NCBI RefSeq assembly: GCF_900497805.2
Contig: NW_020947264.1
Location: 62,001 to 126,000 of the forward strand
Source of the DNA: Vombatus ursinus
Lineage: Eukaryota; Chordata; Mammalia; Diprotodontia; Vombatidae
Reading direction: 5' to 3'
Length of the DNA stretch: 64,000 nucleotides
The notes under the pieces are model-generated. The model saw only the letters and a program-made list of their open reading frames with translations, was not told the origin of the DNA and ran no database searches. The translations under genes and the position numbers were made by a program. Position 1 is the first letter of the stretch. The number at the start of each line of letters is the position of its first letter. Of this stretch, positions 10,483 through 21,089 are shown piece by piece.

Positions 10483-10919
10483 CTCCACTTCTCAACTGTT
10501 GCCTTGGGGTGGCGGGTAGGGGGAAGTGAGGGGGAAAAAAGAACAAAGTAAAAACTGTACAGCAGGGAGCAAAAGAAAACCTACAAGGAAACAAAGAAAA
10601 GATGGTCAGCTTTTAACATAAAAGCACAGGATTTAATATATAGACTTTCTTGAAATTAAAAGTTATTGTTATACATTTTGAATCCTCTGCTATGTTCTGC
10701 TGTGCACATGACATTTCTTTGTTTTTTTTTCTTATTTTATATTTAAGTTGATAATGTTTCCCTTTCTTTTCTTATTATGTATTTAAGTTTCAGCATTTGT
10801 CTAAAATAAAAAAAAATAAGAAAAAAATGATTTGAACATAAAAACCTAGTATGACGGCATTGACGTCCCAGGCAAACTAAGAAGACAGTAACATGAAACA
10901 GTTATAAACAAAGCCTCAA

Positions 10920-11886
10920 AATAAAAAAAAATGTTAATTGGACACAAGCCCAATAACAATTCCTGAAAAAAACAAAAGAAAGAGGTAAAAGTGGTAGAAG
11001 AAAAATTGGGAAAAGAAATGAGAATGATACAAGAAAATTATGAAAAGAAAATTAACAGCTTGGGAAGAGAGGTACAAAACATATTGAAGAAAATAACACT
11101 TTAAAAACAGAATTGACTTAATTGTAAAGTGGTACAAAAAAACCACTAATGAAAAGAGCCCCTTAAAAAGCAGAATTTACCAGATGGAAAAAAAAGAAAT
11201 ACAGAATGTCACAGAAGAAAATAATTCTTTAAAATTAGAAATGAGCAACTGGAAGTTAATAACTTTATGAGATATCAAGAAACAATTGAATTCAAAGCTA
11301 TGAAGAAATAGAAGAAAATTTGAAATATCTCATTAGAAAAAAAAACTGACCTGGAAAATAGTTTGAGGAGACATAATTTAAGAATTATTGGACTACCTGA
11401 AAGCCATGATTAAAGAAAGAACTAAGACAAGAAATTATCAAGGAAAAATGCCCCTATATCTTAGATCCAGAGGGTAAAATATATATTGAAAAAAAAAAAA
11501 CCATCAATCACCCCCTGAAGGTGATCACAAAGTGAAAAATCCCAGGAATATTATAGCTTATTTCCAGATCTACTAGGGAAAGAATAAAACATTGCAAGCA
11601 GCCAGATGGAAACAATTCATATATCATGGAACTACAATCCGGATCACACAAGATTTAGCAATTTCTACATTAAATGAGCAGAGATCTTATAATATATTTT
11701 GGAAGGCAAATGAGCTAGAATTAGAACCAAGAATAACCTAATCACAAAAACTGAACATAATTCTTCAGGGTAAAATGGACATTTAATGAAATTGAAGACT
11801 TTCAAGCATTCCTGATGAAAAGATCAAAACTGAATAGAAAACCTGACAAACACAAGACTCAAGAAAAGAGTGAAAATCTAAACACG
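10920..11886 (+). pseudogene. L1 ORF1 remnant
   Basis: Coiled-coil part: GTAGAAGAAAAATTGGGAAA and GAAAATTAACAGCTTGGGAA. RRM/CTD part: GAATTATTGGACTACCTGAA, CCATCAATCACCCCCTGAAG, AGGAATATTATAGC, ending GAAAACCTGACAAACACAAG. It lacks the N-terminal codons and is interrupted by stops and frameshifts, so no long ORF survives. Confidence 0.75.
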
Positions 11887-12235
11887 AAAGTGAAATCATA
11901 AGAGACTCAATAATGTTAAATTGTTTAAATTCCTACATGGTAAGATTATCCATGTTACTCCTAAGAACTTCATCATTTAGGGCAGTTAAAAGAAGTTTAC
12001 ATAGACAGAGGGCATGGGTGTGAGTAGATGTTATTAGAATGAATTCCACAAATTAAGGGATGAGAAAGAGAGATGCACTGGGAGAAGAGGGAGGGGAGAT
12101 GTATAACAAGGGAAATTTTCCCACCTTAAAGGCAGGAAAGAAGAGCTCTTACAGTGGAGGAGAAAATGGAGGTGTGGCGAACAACGTATGAACCATACTC
12201 TCATCAGAACTGCTACAAAGAAGATTCTATACAGA

Positions 12236-12365
12236 TACATAATCATATACATACACATACACATGTATGTGTACACACATGTTTATATATGCATGCAACA
12301 CATATGTATAATGCATGTGTGTGCACATATGTACATGTGTGTGTGCGTGTACATACATATACTCA
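12236..12365. repeat. (ACAT/GTGT)n microsatellite in L1 spacer
   Basis: Degenerate ACACAT and GTGTGTGC units within the inter-ORF spacer of the L1. The overlapping His/Thr-rich and Tyr-rich ORFs are repeat artefacts. Confidence 0.85.
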
Positions 12366-12567
12366 GTTGTGTGCATAAATCTATCTTACCCAATAGGGAA
12401 ATAGGAGGGGAACTGGATAATAGAAATGGGGGTGGGGATGATAAAAAGGGTGACTGATTAAGGGAGACAGTGGTTAAAAGCAAAATAGATTTTTAGTAGG
12501 AAGAGGATAAATAAGACAAAAAATAAGCAGAAGAAAATGGGGATGGAGGGAAATACACAGTAGTTGT

Positions 12568-12858
12568 ACCTGAATGTGAATGGGTTGAAGTCACCCCCCC
12601 AAAAAAAATAAATGGACAGCAGAATGAATTTGAAACCAGAATCAAACAATTTGTAGTTTACAAGAAACACATGTGAAATAGAAAGACACATACAAAATTA
12701 AAATACAGGGCTAAAGCAGAATCTAATATGCTTCAGCTGAAGTTAAAAAAAAAAGGTGAGAATAGCAATCATGATCTCAGGCAAAGCAAAAGAAAAAAAT
12801 TGACTTAATTTAAAAGATAATCAGGAAAACTACATTTTACTAAAAGTGTCATAGACAA
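12568..12858 (+). pseudogene. L1 ORF2 start (endonuclease N-terminus), broken
   Basis: Begins with codons reading LNVNGLK, the marsupial L1 form of the endonuclease start (compare VTVNMNGMNSPTKQK at 26260), followed by AATTTGTAGTTTACAAGAAA (CSLQE block) and the SGKAK block. It is cut by the tRNA-SINE at 12859 and resumes for about 20 bases after it. Confidence 0.75.
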
Positions 12859-13109
12859 GAAAGCAGCTAGGTGTCTCAGTGGAGAGAGCACTGGACCTGG
12901 AGTCAGGAACACCTGAGGTCAAATCTGGCTTCAGACACTGACTGGTTGTGTGACCCTTGACAAGTCACTTAATCTCTATTAGCCTTAATATACAGGGGAA
13001 GGAAAGAATAAACCACTCCATATCTTTGCCAAGGAAACCTAATGGACAGCACTGACACGCTATGGTCCCCTGGGTCATAAAGATTTGGACATGACTGAAG
13101 AACAACAAC
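12859..13109 (+). repeat. Marsupial tRNA-SINE inserted in L1 ORF2
   Basis: AGCAGCTAGGTGTCTCAGTG head, ACTGGACCTGGAGTCAGGAA, GTTGTGTGACCC, GCCAAGGAAACC, and a GACATGACTGAAGAACAACA end. Perfect 9-bp target-site duplication CATAGACAA at 12850-12858 and 13110-13118, lying in the L1 TIDNEV codons. The SINE is therefore younger than this L1. Confidence 0.95.
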
Positions 13110-13118
13110 CATAGACAA

Positions 13119-13820
13119 TGAAGTAATACCAAAAGAAAATTACACCAAGTTTCTCTGATAAAGGCCTCATTTCTCAATTATATAGAAAACTAAATCAAAT
13201 TTGCCATTCTCCAATTGATAAATGAGCAAAGGATATGAATTGACAGTTTTTAGAAAAATAAATTAAAGGTATCTATAGTCATACAAAAATGCTGTAATTC
13301 ACTGTTGATTTGAGAAATACAAATTAAACAACTCTGAGGTACTACCTCACACCTATCATAAATGACAAATGCTGGAGGGGATGAGGGAAAATAGGCACAC
13401 TAATGAACTGTTGGTGGAGTAGTGACTTGGTCCAACTATTCTGGAGAATTTGTAAGTATGCCTAAAATGCCATAATATACAGCATACTCTTTGACCTAGC
13501 AATACCACTTTGAGGTCTAGATTCCAAAGAGACCAAAGCAAAAGGAAAATGACTTAAAAGAACAAAAAATATTTATATCAGCTCTGTTTGTGGTTGAAAA
13601 CAATTGGAAATTGAGGAGATGCTCATCACTTGAGGAATGGCTGAATAAGTTGTGGCATATGATTGTGATGGAGTACTAGTTTGCTATAAGAAATTATGAG
13701 TAGAGTAGTTTCAGAAAACAATAACAGAAACAAACATGGTAAGACCCATATGAAAAGATGCAAAGTGAAGTAACAACTGAACAATCACTGTGCAAAGCAA
13801 CAGTAATGTTGTAATGATGA
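13119..13820 (+). pseudogene. L1 ORF2 C-terminal region, broken
   Basis: Follows the internal deletion. Blocks recognised by comparison with 8000-8660: CAAAGGATATGAATTGACAG, AACTGTTGGTGGAGTAGTGA, CCTAGCAATACCACTTTGAG, GGAATGGCTGAATAAGTTGT. Many frame breaks. Confidence 0.75.
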
Positions 13821-14129
13821 TTAATCGTGAAGGACTTGGCTACTCTGATCAATACAACAACCTAGACAATTCCAAAGGACTCATAATTTAAAAAGCTATC
13901 CTTCTCCAGAGAGAGAATTGATGAACTCTGTGTCCAAAGTAAAATATAATTTTCTCACTTTTTTTGCCTTTTTTTGGAATATGGCTAATGTAGAAATTGA
14001 TATGATATTGCTTGCCTTTTCAGTGGATGGGGAAGTGTGGGAGGGAGAAAATTTGAAACTCAAATTTAAAAAGAATGTTTAAAATAGATAAATAACTTTT
14101 AACAAAAAGAAATCAACATGGAAACAATA

Positions 14130-14230
14130 AGATATATTCATGTACATAATATGTGCATATACACATACAAATATTAATATATGTATATATGCATTATTTA
14201 TATGCTTATACATATGTATATATTTGTCAC
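14130..14230. repeat. (TATG/CATA)n low-complexity tract
   Basis: Degenerate CATATG and ATATGTAT units directly after the L1 end. Confidence 0.75.
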
Positions 14231-15415
14231 ATGTAGAGGTGCATATAGAGGTGTCATATGTGGAGGTGACTTTCTGTGCTATAGTTGGGAGGGATATTAA
14301 TGTTCTTTTATAGATTTTTTTCTTTTACTGGAGGAAAAAAGAAATCATGGCCCCTGTACAGGATCCCAGAATATGTTGCAGGGTCAGGCCTAGAACCCAG
14401 CTCTCCTAACCTTCCTTCCACAGGTTTTTTGCATTGCTTTTTGTGGCCCAGCATGTGTAATGTTATTTAATGTCAAGACTACTGAAATTCCAATTATCTA
14501 ACTGATGAGGGGCTGCCACCTTTGGCAGTTGCATATTCAACAAACTGACAGCAGCTACTTTGAATGCCCCAGCCTGGTTATACCAGTAAACAGCAAATCG
14601 CCTAGGAATAGTCTCCAGCTCAAACACTATCAAGCCTTTTCTGTTGAGACAAATTGGAATAAGTCTGTCCTGGCTTATCTGCCATCCTAAAAAGGCTAAT
14701 AAAGTCACACCAATATGGAATAGTTTAATAATCAGGTAGAAAACTTTTCCAGACACAAATTAAGTGGCCTCTTGGCATTTCCTCGAAATCTTTCTCTCTG
14801 AAGCATTATTTCTCAGTTCCTTTCAGTTGAGGTTTAGCCAAAGTGATTTCATTAGGGTCCTTGTTTCTGACAGGCATAGAGACAGCTGGGATACCTTGCC
14901 TTCTGCGCTTGTTACAGAGAAGCTTTTACACAGCATGTCATCTGGGTGTTGTAGTGCTGTAAACCTTGACATTTCATGATCACTCCTTCCCGTGCTGTCA
15001 CTAAGCAGAATGGGCAACAGAATCCGACCTTGTGGGAAGCTACGTCTGAAGCTCCTTCGGATGAAGAGCAACTACAGCAAGGAGAGATGCAAGTAGCTAA
15101 TTTGTAATTAGAGCCTCTGAGCTGGAAATGGGCCTACACATGGGATTAACACTTTTATTTTGCAAAAGGTTAAAAAATAGAAAATCGCTTTCATTGCCCA
15201 GTCATCAATCACACCTTAAAACCTCCAGAGGTGTTGAACATGTTTTCCATTAGTTTGGACCAATAATTAATAGGTCTGAATCTAAATCACATTAGTTTAA
15301 GACCTAGTTTAGATATGAGGAGTTTTTTGCTGTTGCTATTTTAAATTGACCAGGAATTGTAAAAGCTATTTTTTATACAGATATCCTTAAATGTCATATA
15401 TACCTGCAGACTACA
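14231..15415. other. Non-repetitive block, relatively GC-rich; possible conserved non-coding DNA
   Basis: Apart from a possible antisense MIR relic at 14360-14440 (GGGTCAGGCCTAGAACCCAG), I see no repeat family. Short ORFs of 60-97 codons on both strands (14463-15071) have no recognisable domain. The part 15090-15330 has clustered homeobox-type words (TAATTTGTAATTAGAG, CCAATAATTAATAGG) and reads like a non-coding regulatory block rather than an exon. Function is not shown by the sequence. Confidence 0.35.
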
Positions 15416-15419
15416 TAGA

Positions 15420-15756
15420 ATATATACATATACAGGTTAATACATGCATCCATGTTTTTGCAAATATGTGTATGTTTATAACTATCTTGAACCTAAGTGC
15501 ATATGTATATATTCCAATATGAAATATAGAGGGATATATAATATTTATACACACATACAAATATATCCACATATAAGGCATATATGTACAATAAATTATA
15601 TCCATGTATATATGCATGCATGTTTATAACATATTATATACATTCACTGCTGTGCTGTTCATATATTCACATTGTATGTATGTATGTTTATATGACTATA
15701 TATCTATATATAGATATCTGTGTAGAAGAGAGAAAGATGAGAGAGAGAGAGAGCAT
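15420..15756. repeat. (TATA/CATA)n microsatellite with short (GA)n
   Basis: Long degenerate run of TATATACA, CATATGTA and TATCTATA units, ending in AGAGAGAGAGAGAG at about 15738-15753. Overlapping Tyr/Ile/His-rich ORFs are artefacts. Confidence 0.85.
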
Positions 15757-15802
15757 GATGAGCATGCACCACATAAACATAAACATGCATAGTATGGAAA
15801 AT

Positions 15803-16040
15803 TTGGTGGCATAGTATTTAGAATGCAACTTGGAGTCACAAAGAATAGAGTTCACATATTTCCTCAGAGACTCATAATAAACTCATAAACCTGTACACAT
15901 CATTTATCCTCTCTGTCTTAATTTCTTCATCTGTAAAGTGGGAATAACAGAATTTATCATAGGGTTATTGTCTGCATCAAATGAAATATTTTATGTAAAA
16001 TGCTTTCCTTTCAGTTGTATAAATGCTGTGTAGATGCTAG
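15803..16040 (+). repeat. CORE-SINE (MIR/MAR1 type)
   Basis: CTCTCTGTCTTAATTTCTTC, ATCTGTAAAGTGGGAATAAC and AGGGTTATTGTCTGCATCAA follow the SINE CORE and tail in sense order; diverged tRNA-like head. Confidence 0.75.
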
Positions 16041-16082
16041 TAGATATGCATATACAGAGATAAAGTATTGTGCATGCATGTT

Positions 16083-16094
16083 AAAAATATAGAG
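16083..16094. repeat. Left copy of target-site-like duplication
   Basis: AAAAATATAGAG here recurs at 17170-17183 as AAAAATATATAGAG, bracketing the L1 5' fragment. Confidence 0.6.
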
Positions 16095-16105
16095 AGGAGG
16101 CAAAG

Positions 16106-16114
16106 CCAAGATGG
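16106..16114 (+). promoter_or_regulatory. YY1-like motif at L1 5' end
   Basis: CCAAGATGG lies about a dozen bases inside the element's 5' end. In human L1 a YY1 site (CAAGATGG core) near the same position fixes the transcription start. Diverged versions sit at the 5' ends at 4371, 32377, 51778 and 59716. The role here is inferred. Confidence 0.4.
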
Positions 16115-16879
16115 CAGAGTGAAAGCAGTGACTTGCTTGAGCTCTCCCCCAAACCCCTCCAAATACCTGTAAAAAAAAATGGCTCTAAACAAATTCTAAA
16201 GCAGCAGAATCCACAAAAAGACAGAGTGAAACAAATTTCCAGCCCAAGACAAATGGGTTGGTTGATCAGAAAGGTATATCTCCCTGGGCGGGGAGAGGAG
16301 CACAGTTCAGCATGGGTGTGCAGGCCGCAGAGAACCTGGAGCAGGCTTCACAGGACTGAATCGCGGGCGGCTGTGGCAGTTTCCAGACTTCTCAATCCAC
16401 TAATGCAAAAGACAACTTAGAAGGTCAGTGGGAAAAGTCTGTGACTGTGGTGAGAGAGAAGCTAAGTCTCAGCTCCAAGTCCAGAGCGCGGCCCGGGGCA
16501 GCAGCTGCCTTCTGAGCTTCCAGCCCACAGACTGAGGGGGAATTGAGTGACTGATCAGAGGGTGATTGCAGGGATCTCTTTGCCAGTGCTGAGGCAGGAA
16601 TCTCTTGCTTTTCCTGTGCTTGGATCTAGGTCACAGTTCTGAGGGGTGATCCTGGGGTGAGGAGGAGCGCTGGTATGGTGGAGCTTGTTGTGGTGGTGGA
16701 GAGGAAACACCTCACCCCTTATTATACCAAATTGGAAGAACTGAAAATTTACAGGTCCCTAGAAGTATCTCTGAAAAACAGTTGTATGAACACTGAAGCG
16801 TGGGACAGTAAATTCTCCACATTGGAAGCAGACTCTTACCTTAACAAAGAGTTCAAAACTCAAGTAATTGGCCGGAATC

Positions 16880-17131
16880 ATGAGTAAGCGGTGCAAAAAG
16901 AGTCAGACTATATTATCTTACTTTGGTGACAAAGAAGATCAAAACATACAACCAGAAGAAGAAAACAAAGTCAAAGCTCCTACATCCAAAACTTCCAAGA
17001 AAAATATGAATCAGTCCCAGGCCTTGGAAGAGCTCAAAAGGGATTTTGAGAAGCAAGTAAGAGAAGTAGAGGAAAAACTGGGAAGAGAAATGAGAATGAT
17101 GCAAGAAAATCATGAAAAGCAAAGTCAATAG
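16880..17131 (+). pseudogene. L1 ORF1 N-terminal fragment (83 codons)
   Basis: Start chosen at MSKRCKKSQTILSYFGDKED because the same start is seen at 52516 (MSKQCKKSQTILSYFGDKED); the in-frame ATG 12 bases upstream is probably 5'UTR. Residues 1-50 are the basic, poorly ordered N-terminus. Residues 50-80 (ALEELKRDFEKQVREVEEKL) begin the heptad coiled coil used for trimerisation. The frame then reaches a stop and the RNA-binding domains are absent. It is not expected to function. Confidence 0.85.
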
Positions 17132-17183
17132 CTTGCTAAAGGAGACCCAAAAAAATACTGAAGAAAAAGAAAAATATATAGAG

Positions 17184-17540
17184 CACATCTGTGACTATAT
17201 ATCCATGTACATGTATATAGTTCACATAATAAGCAGAAGAATTCACTCTAATGAAGCTGCTTGCAGTCATTCAGAACTCTAATACTCTTCAAACTTGTTT
17301 GATGAAAAGGAAACTGTTTCTTTTTTGGACTTTGTGATTATATATCCACAACCTTATATAACTTTATTCTGATCTATTATGCCACTATATTAGGGGATAT
17401 TAAGGGTTTTTTTTTTTCTCTCAACAACATGACCTTGGACCCTCATCTCCTTTCTTTAACAGGAGGTAATGACATTATACTCAGTCATTTAGAAGACAAA
17501 ATCAAATTTATTAAAATGAGATAGTAGGGGCAATATTGAG
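17184..17540. other. No recognised feature
   Basis: Low-copy-looking AT-rich sequence with a short T-run near 17408. Confidence 0.4.
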
Positions 17541-17547
17541 CAACGAT

Positions 17548-17748
17548 GTGTGGTGGAAAGGGAAAAAAAAAAGGAAAAGGACTGGGAATCAGGACACCTG
17601 AGTTCTAGTACCTGACATGCCAAAAATTAGATTGTGAACATGGACAAGAAAGGTTCTTTCATCTTTCAGAGGCATCAGTTTCCTCACATCTAAAATAAAG
17701 GAGTCGGATTTACTGATTAACGTCCTTTACAATTCCAAATTCTATTAT
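17548..17748 (+). repeat. CORE-SINE, diverged
   Basis: GTGTGGTGGAAAGG head, CAGGACACCTGAGTTCTAGT, GGCATCAGTTTCCTCACATC and a GGAGTCGGATTTACTGATTA...TTCTATTAT tail; this matches the CORE-SINE variant ending in a GGGTTGGACTAGATGACC-type tail. Confidence 0.65.
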
Positions 17749-17819
17749 ATATGCTGAATAGGAACTTGTAGGTATATACTAGGGTAACCTTCCACCACAG
17801 TTCCACTCTAATAACTCTT

Positions 17820-17925
17820 CAATCAGTCAATTAATTAGTAAACAAACAAGTATTTATTAAATGCCTTTTATGATCCAGGAACTGTGCTAGTTGCTTCTCA
17901 TTCCATCAGGGAGATAACACATGTG
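17820..17925 (-). mobile_element. L2 3' end, antisense
   Basis: AACAAGTATTTATTAAATGC, CCAGGAACTGTGCTAGTTGC is the reverse complement of the L2 terminus. Confidence 0.75.
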
Positions 17926-18050
17926 CACATATATAAAACAACACATATATGCATATATGCATATTTGGCATATTATATTTACATAATACATGTATAAACA
18001 CATACATGCACAGATGTATGCCAATATAGATATATAAATACAAAATAAAT
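17925..18050. repeat. (CATA/ATGC)n low-complexity tract
   Basis: Degenerate ACATATATGCATAT units following the L2 end. Confidence 0.65.
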
Positions 18051-18229
18051 TAATTATTTAATCAATCAGGCTTCTATTTCCTGTTGTTGTTGAGGGTTCC
18101 TGATTAATTTTCCTGAAATATTTCTGGATTCTTCTTCCAGTCTTCTCAGCTTCTCGAGTAGTTATATGCACAGAAGTGGACTGAATAAAGAGGCTTATTG
18201 AGTCCCTTTGGGATATTATTGGGACCAGG

Positions 18230-18460
18230 GGTCCCTGGAGTCTGGGGTCAGAAAGATCTGAATTCAAATCTGGCCTCAGATAATTACTATCTTTGGGGCC
18301 TTACACAAGTCATTTAACTTCTGACTGCCTCTGCTTCCTCCAACAGCATTTTCCTTTTTGTTTCATTGTCAGGATCAAATGAGATACTTGAGAAGTGCTT
18401 AGCTCAATGTATGTCACTTTGTAAGCGAGCACTTCATAAATACTGGTTTTGCTTATTAAA
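18230..18460 (+). repeat. CORE-SINE (MAR1 type)
   Basis: CTGGAGTCTGGGGTCAGAAA, AATTCAAATCTGGCCTCAGA, ACACAAGTCATTTAACTTCT, AGGATCAAATGAGATACTTG, then CACTTCATAAATACTGG; full sense order with a diverged middle. Confidence 0.8.
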
Positions 18461-19745
18461 GTTTCTATTTTAATTTGTTGTTCGATTCGATTTGGTACTC
18501 TTTTAAGATAATCGTTAGAATAAAAGTGAAAGAAGTGGGCTCCTGTGTTACCTCCTGTGGCCATCTTTACCAAAGTATTGACCGCTTTTTTAATGTCCTA
18601 TTAAATAGAGTCAGTTCTGCTATAACATAACATGTGCATTCCTGAAAAGCATATGTGTCTCTGTCAAGTAGAGACGGGTTTAGAATAGAAATATTATAAG
18701 GAAAGGTAGCTGTTTCATCACATATCTCCTTACTCTAATATATCACTTTTTAAAAGCACCTTTGCAAGCACCTAATTTCATTTTATGTTAAAATTACAGT
18801 AATAGGTGCCTGAAAAATATGTAGATAGGAAGTGAGGCAGGTGACATAGCAAACATGCTATGAAAATAAGCATTTTTACATTATATGGTTAATGGGAGTG
18901 TCCACAAATTATTGATGTGCATCTACTGACAGCTATATAATATGCAATCTATTATTATGGCTGAACAACTTCTACCTTTATCTGATATCTTTAACATAAT
19001 GAGAAAGCTATATATAGTTATTTGAACATACTGTCTGAGAGATTCCTTTGTTTGGGATTCATATGACCTTGATAAGCAAAGGGAAGACTTCTTACAAGTC
19101 CTTTAGCACTTAGCTTTGGGGCCTTGTAGCCATTCTGAAAGCTGTCTTTTCTGTTGTCTTTCTATGCTTTGGATTTCATCACCATTATGCCTTAGATAGC
19201 ACTGCATTTATATCCTTACCTATGCACCTCACATATTTTCTCCTAATAACCATTTGGCTCTAAGTTGTTTTCTGACTAATAGATACATCAATTTTGTTGT
19301 GTGTTCTATTGATTTAATCGTGTCCTGAGTATCCACATCTCAAGAGTCTGAAAAAGCTTTGTTAGCATGCATGTGTGTTGAGATTGGAGCTTATGGTTTT
19401 AAAAGGGTCATGTGCAGGCTTAGGGAATTAAAAGTAACCTTTTTGAACCTGAAGAAGATTAAAACAGCCTGAGAAATTATAAGTTCTATTTGGCAGGTTT
19501 TTCCATATCAAAAGTACTTGTGAACCCCAAATGACTTGTTTAGATTAAACAGCAAAAAGCACAGGGTGAATGGGGCCTGAAATAGAACATACACAACTTG
19601 AGTCAACTCAATAATGGGACATCAGGGTATCAAAGAACTCATCATTCTGTGTGTCAAGAAAAGCTTTAATATGTGATAAAATCAGATTCCAATCTTATTT
19701 AACATTTCCACCAGAGTTTATTTAAACATCCAATATAAAATTCAT
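18461..19745. other. No recognised repeat; low-copy sequence
   Basis: AT-rich sequence with no ORF above noise. The part about 19320-19620 has balanced composition and may be conserved non-coding DNA, but I see no motif that proves it. Confidence 0.4.
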
Positions 19746-20545
19746 CATTTTTATTTTAAAATAAATAAACAAACCCTGACTCCTCTTCCCAAATTTCCAC
19801 ATTTTCTCCAATAGAATTACTCTTCTCTCATTCCACCAAGCTTCACATTTCAAATTGTCTCCAATTGCTCTTTTTCTCTCCTCATATCTAATCTTTCACC
19901 AAGATGGCCCAAGTTAATTTTTCTTTCCCTCTAATTCATATCTCCTAAATTTAGACTTCAAACCTTCATTACTACATGACTAAAGTATTATAATAATTTA
20001 TCATATCTCCTGGCTCCAAATTCATGAGTAGAATTTTAGTGGAAGCCTGCCACAATAGTCTTAAGATATTCCAACTCACATGCCAACTGTGAGTGGCTCC
20101 TAGTTGTCTATAGGATCAAATATATCTTCTATATTTTCAAAGCTCTATGTAATCTAACACCATTTTGGCTATGCAAATTAATCTGCTGCTGCTCCCTGAC
20201 ACAACCATATACTCAAACTGCCTCCATTTCTAAAAAGTCTTTCCCTATTCCCCTCCCTGAGCCAAATCTAATCATTTTGAAAGATCCAACCCAATTACCA
20301 CTTTCTTCATTGCAAGCCATAGAAATCCTGCCCAACTCTGGTTCCAAACAGAATATTTTAGACATACCACAAAATTTTCCATTGCCTTTTATTTTTAAAA
20401 TGTGTTTCTTAGCACCTCATTCACACTATAAGTTCACTGAAAGCAAAGCTTGTGTTTTAAATTTATAATTTAAATTTATTTTGCATGTCACCGATTTGTT
20501 CTACTATAATTTTAGGACAATAGTAGAAGTTTAATAAATGTTTAT
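19746..20545 (+). mobile_element. L2 LINE 3' region, sense
   Basis: Word order follows the L2 3' region: GAGTGGCTCCTAGTTGTCTA TAGGATCAAATAT, TTTCAAAGCTCTATGTAATC, the cytosine-rich stretch near 20220-20270, TATAAGTTCACTGAAAGC, and the terminus TTTAATAAATGTTTATTGAG at 20530-20550. It has no coding capacity and is old. Confidence 0.75.
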
Positions 20546-20662
20546 TGAGTTCTATTTAAGTACTAAGAGAACTATGTTTATTTCTAATGTGGTAGTAATT
20601 TTAATATTACTTTCATTCCCAATGTAATTTTTGATATAATTCATTAAATGTTCAATTCTTGC

Positions 20663-21075
20663 AGTACTGTGTTCAGTTCTATGTACTCCTTTTTAAAAGG
20701 AAGAATGTAATAAGAATACATCCAGAAGAAGATGAAAATAGCAAGGTGGCTATAAAACATGGAATATGAAAAGCAGTTGTAGAAATTAGGCATCAGAAAA
20801 CTTAGAGATAAAGGGAGCATAATACTTTTCATCAAGTAAATTATTAAGACTTTCCTATGGCAGACAGAATAATTGTTCTTTTTGGTCACAGAGCAAAGGA
20901 CTAGGAACAATAAGTGGAAGGTGACAAAAATGCACATTTCAGTTTGATGCAAGGAAAAACTTCTAAGACACTAATCCAAGAAGGTGAATAGTTTCCCTAG
21001 AAATTAGTGAACTTGCCATCACTAGAAATTTTCATGCTAAGCCTGGATGGTGACTTGTCAGCTGTTTGGCAGTAC
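20663..21075 (+). mobile_element. CR1/L3-clade LINE 3' region, sense
   Basis: Matches the L3 3' region in order: GTGTTCAGTTCTATGTACTC, CCAGAAGAAGATGAAAATAG, ACTAGGAACAATAAGTGGAA, TTTGATGCAAGGAAAAACTT, TGAACTTGCCATCACTAGAA, GCCTGGATGGTGACTTGTCA. The counterpart at 40535 is antisense. Confidence 0.8.
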
Positions 21076-21089
21076 TTGGCACAAAAGTA

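Larger units (their letters stand above)
9036..10835 (+). mobile_element. Right part of split host: ORF1 C-half plus non-L1-like 3' region (HAL1-like?)
   Basis: Resumes an L1-type ORF1 at its coiled-coil end (AATGTGAAACATCTCATAAG) and runs through the RNA-binding and C-terminal domains to about 9690. After that comes a purine-rich region, two microsatellites, a TTTGAATCCTCTGCTATGTT segment and an A-rich end at 10805-10835. No ORF2 sequence is seen. The 3' region does not resemble the 3'UTRs of the L1 copies in this window. An ORF1-only layout with an unrelated 3' end is the hallmark of HAL1 (half-L1), so that is my preferred reading; a patchwork of unrelated pieces is the alternative. Confidence 0.55.
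10890..14105 (+). mobile_element. L1 LINE, 5'-truncated, internal ORF2 deletion, SINE inside
   Basis: Starts in ORF1 near AAAGCCTCAAAATAAAAAAA and carries ORF1 to about 11886, the inter-ORF spacer with an (ACAT)n tract, and the ORF2 start at about 12568. A tRNA-SINE lies at 12859-13109. Directly after TCATAGACAATGAAGTAATA the sequence jumps from the early endonuclease to the ORF2 C-terminal region (TCTGATAAAGGCCTCATTTC), so most of the endonuclease and all of the RT are gone. A 3'UTR ending GAGAAAATTTGAAACTCAAA closes it. Confidence 0.85.
16095..17169 (+). mobile_element. L1-type 5' fragment: complete 5'UTR plus ORF1 N-terminus
   Basis: Starts at the true 5' end (AGGCAAAGCCAAGATGGCAG) and contains a GC-richer 5'UTR of about 785 bases with CTCCCCCAAACCCCTCCAAA, shared with the copies at 51768 and 59708. 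It continues to the ORF1 coiled coil and ends at GGAGACCCAAAAAAATACTG plus an A-rich stretch. Normal LINE copies lose the 5' end; this one lacks everything after the ORF1 N-terminus, yet has a target-site-like duplication. The source RNA may have ended or been primed early. Confidence 0.85.

Noticed and set aside
10275-10551. Overlapping ORFs rich in Tyr and Ile
   Set aside because: They are translations of a TATG/TATA microsatellite on both strands. The same applies to ORFs at 12154-12483, 15411-15814, 27817-28035, 40731-41071 and 63708-63991.
14463-15071. Host exons in the GC-richer block
   Set aside because: ORFs on both strands are under 100 codons, overlap, and show no domain or paired splice signals.
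16083-17183. 5' fragment as a 3'-deleted remnant only
   Set aside because: Considered, but the near-identical flanking words favour a real insertion event; deletion stays possible and is given as the refuting outcome.
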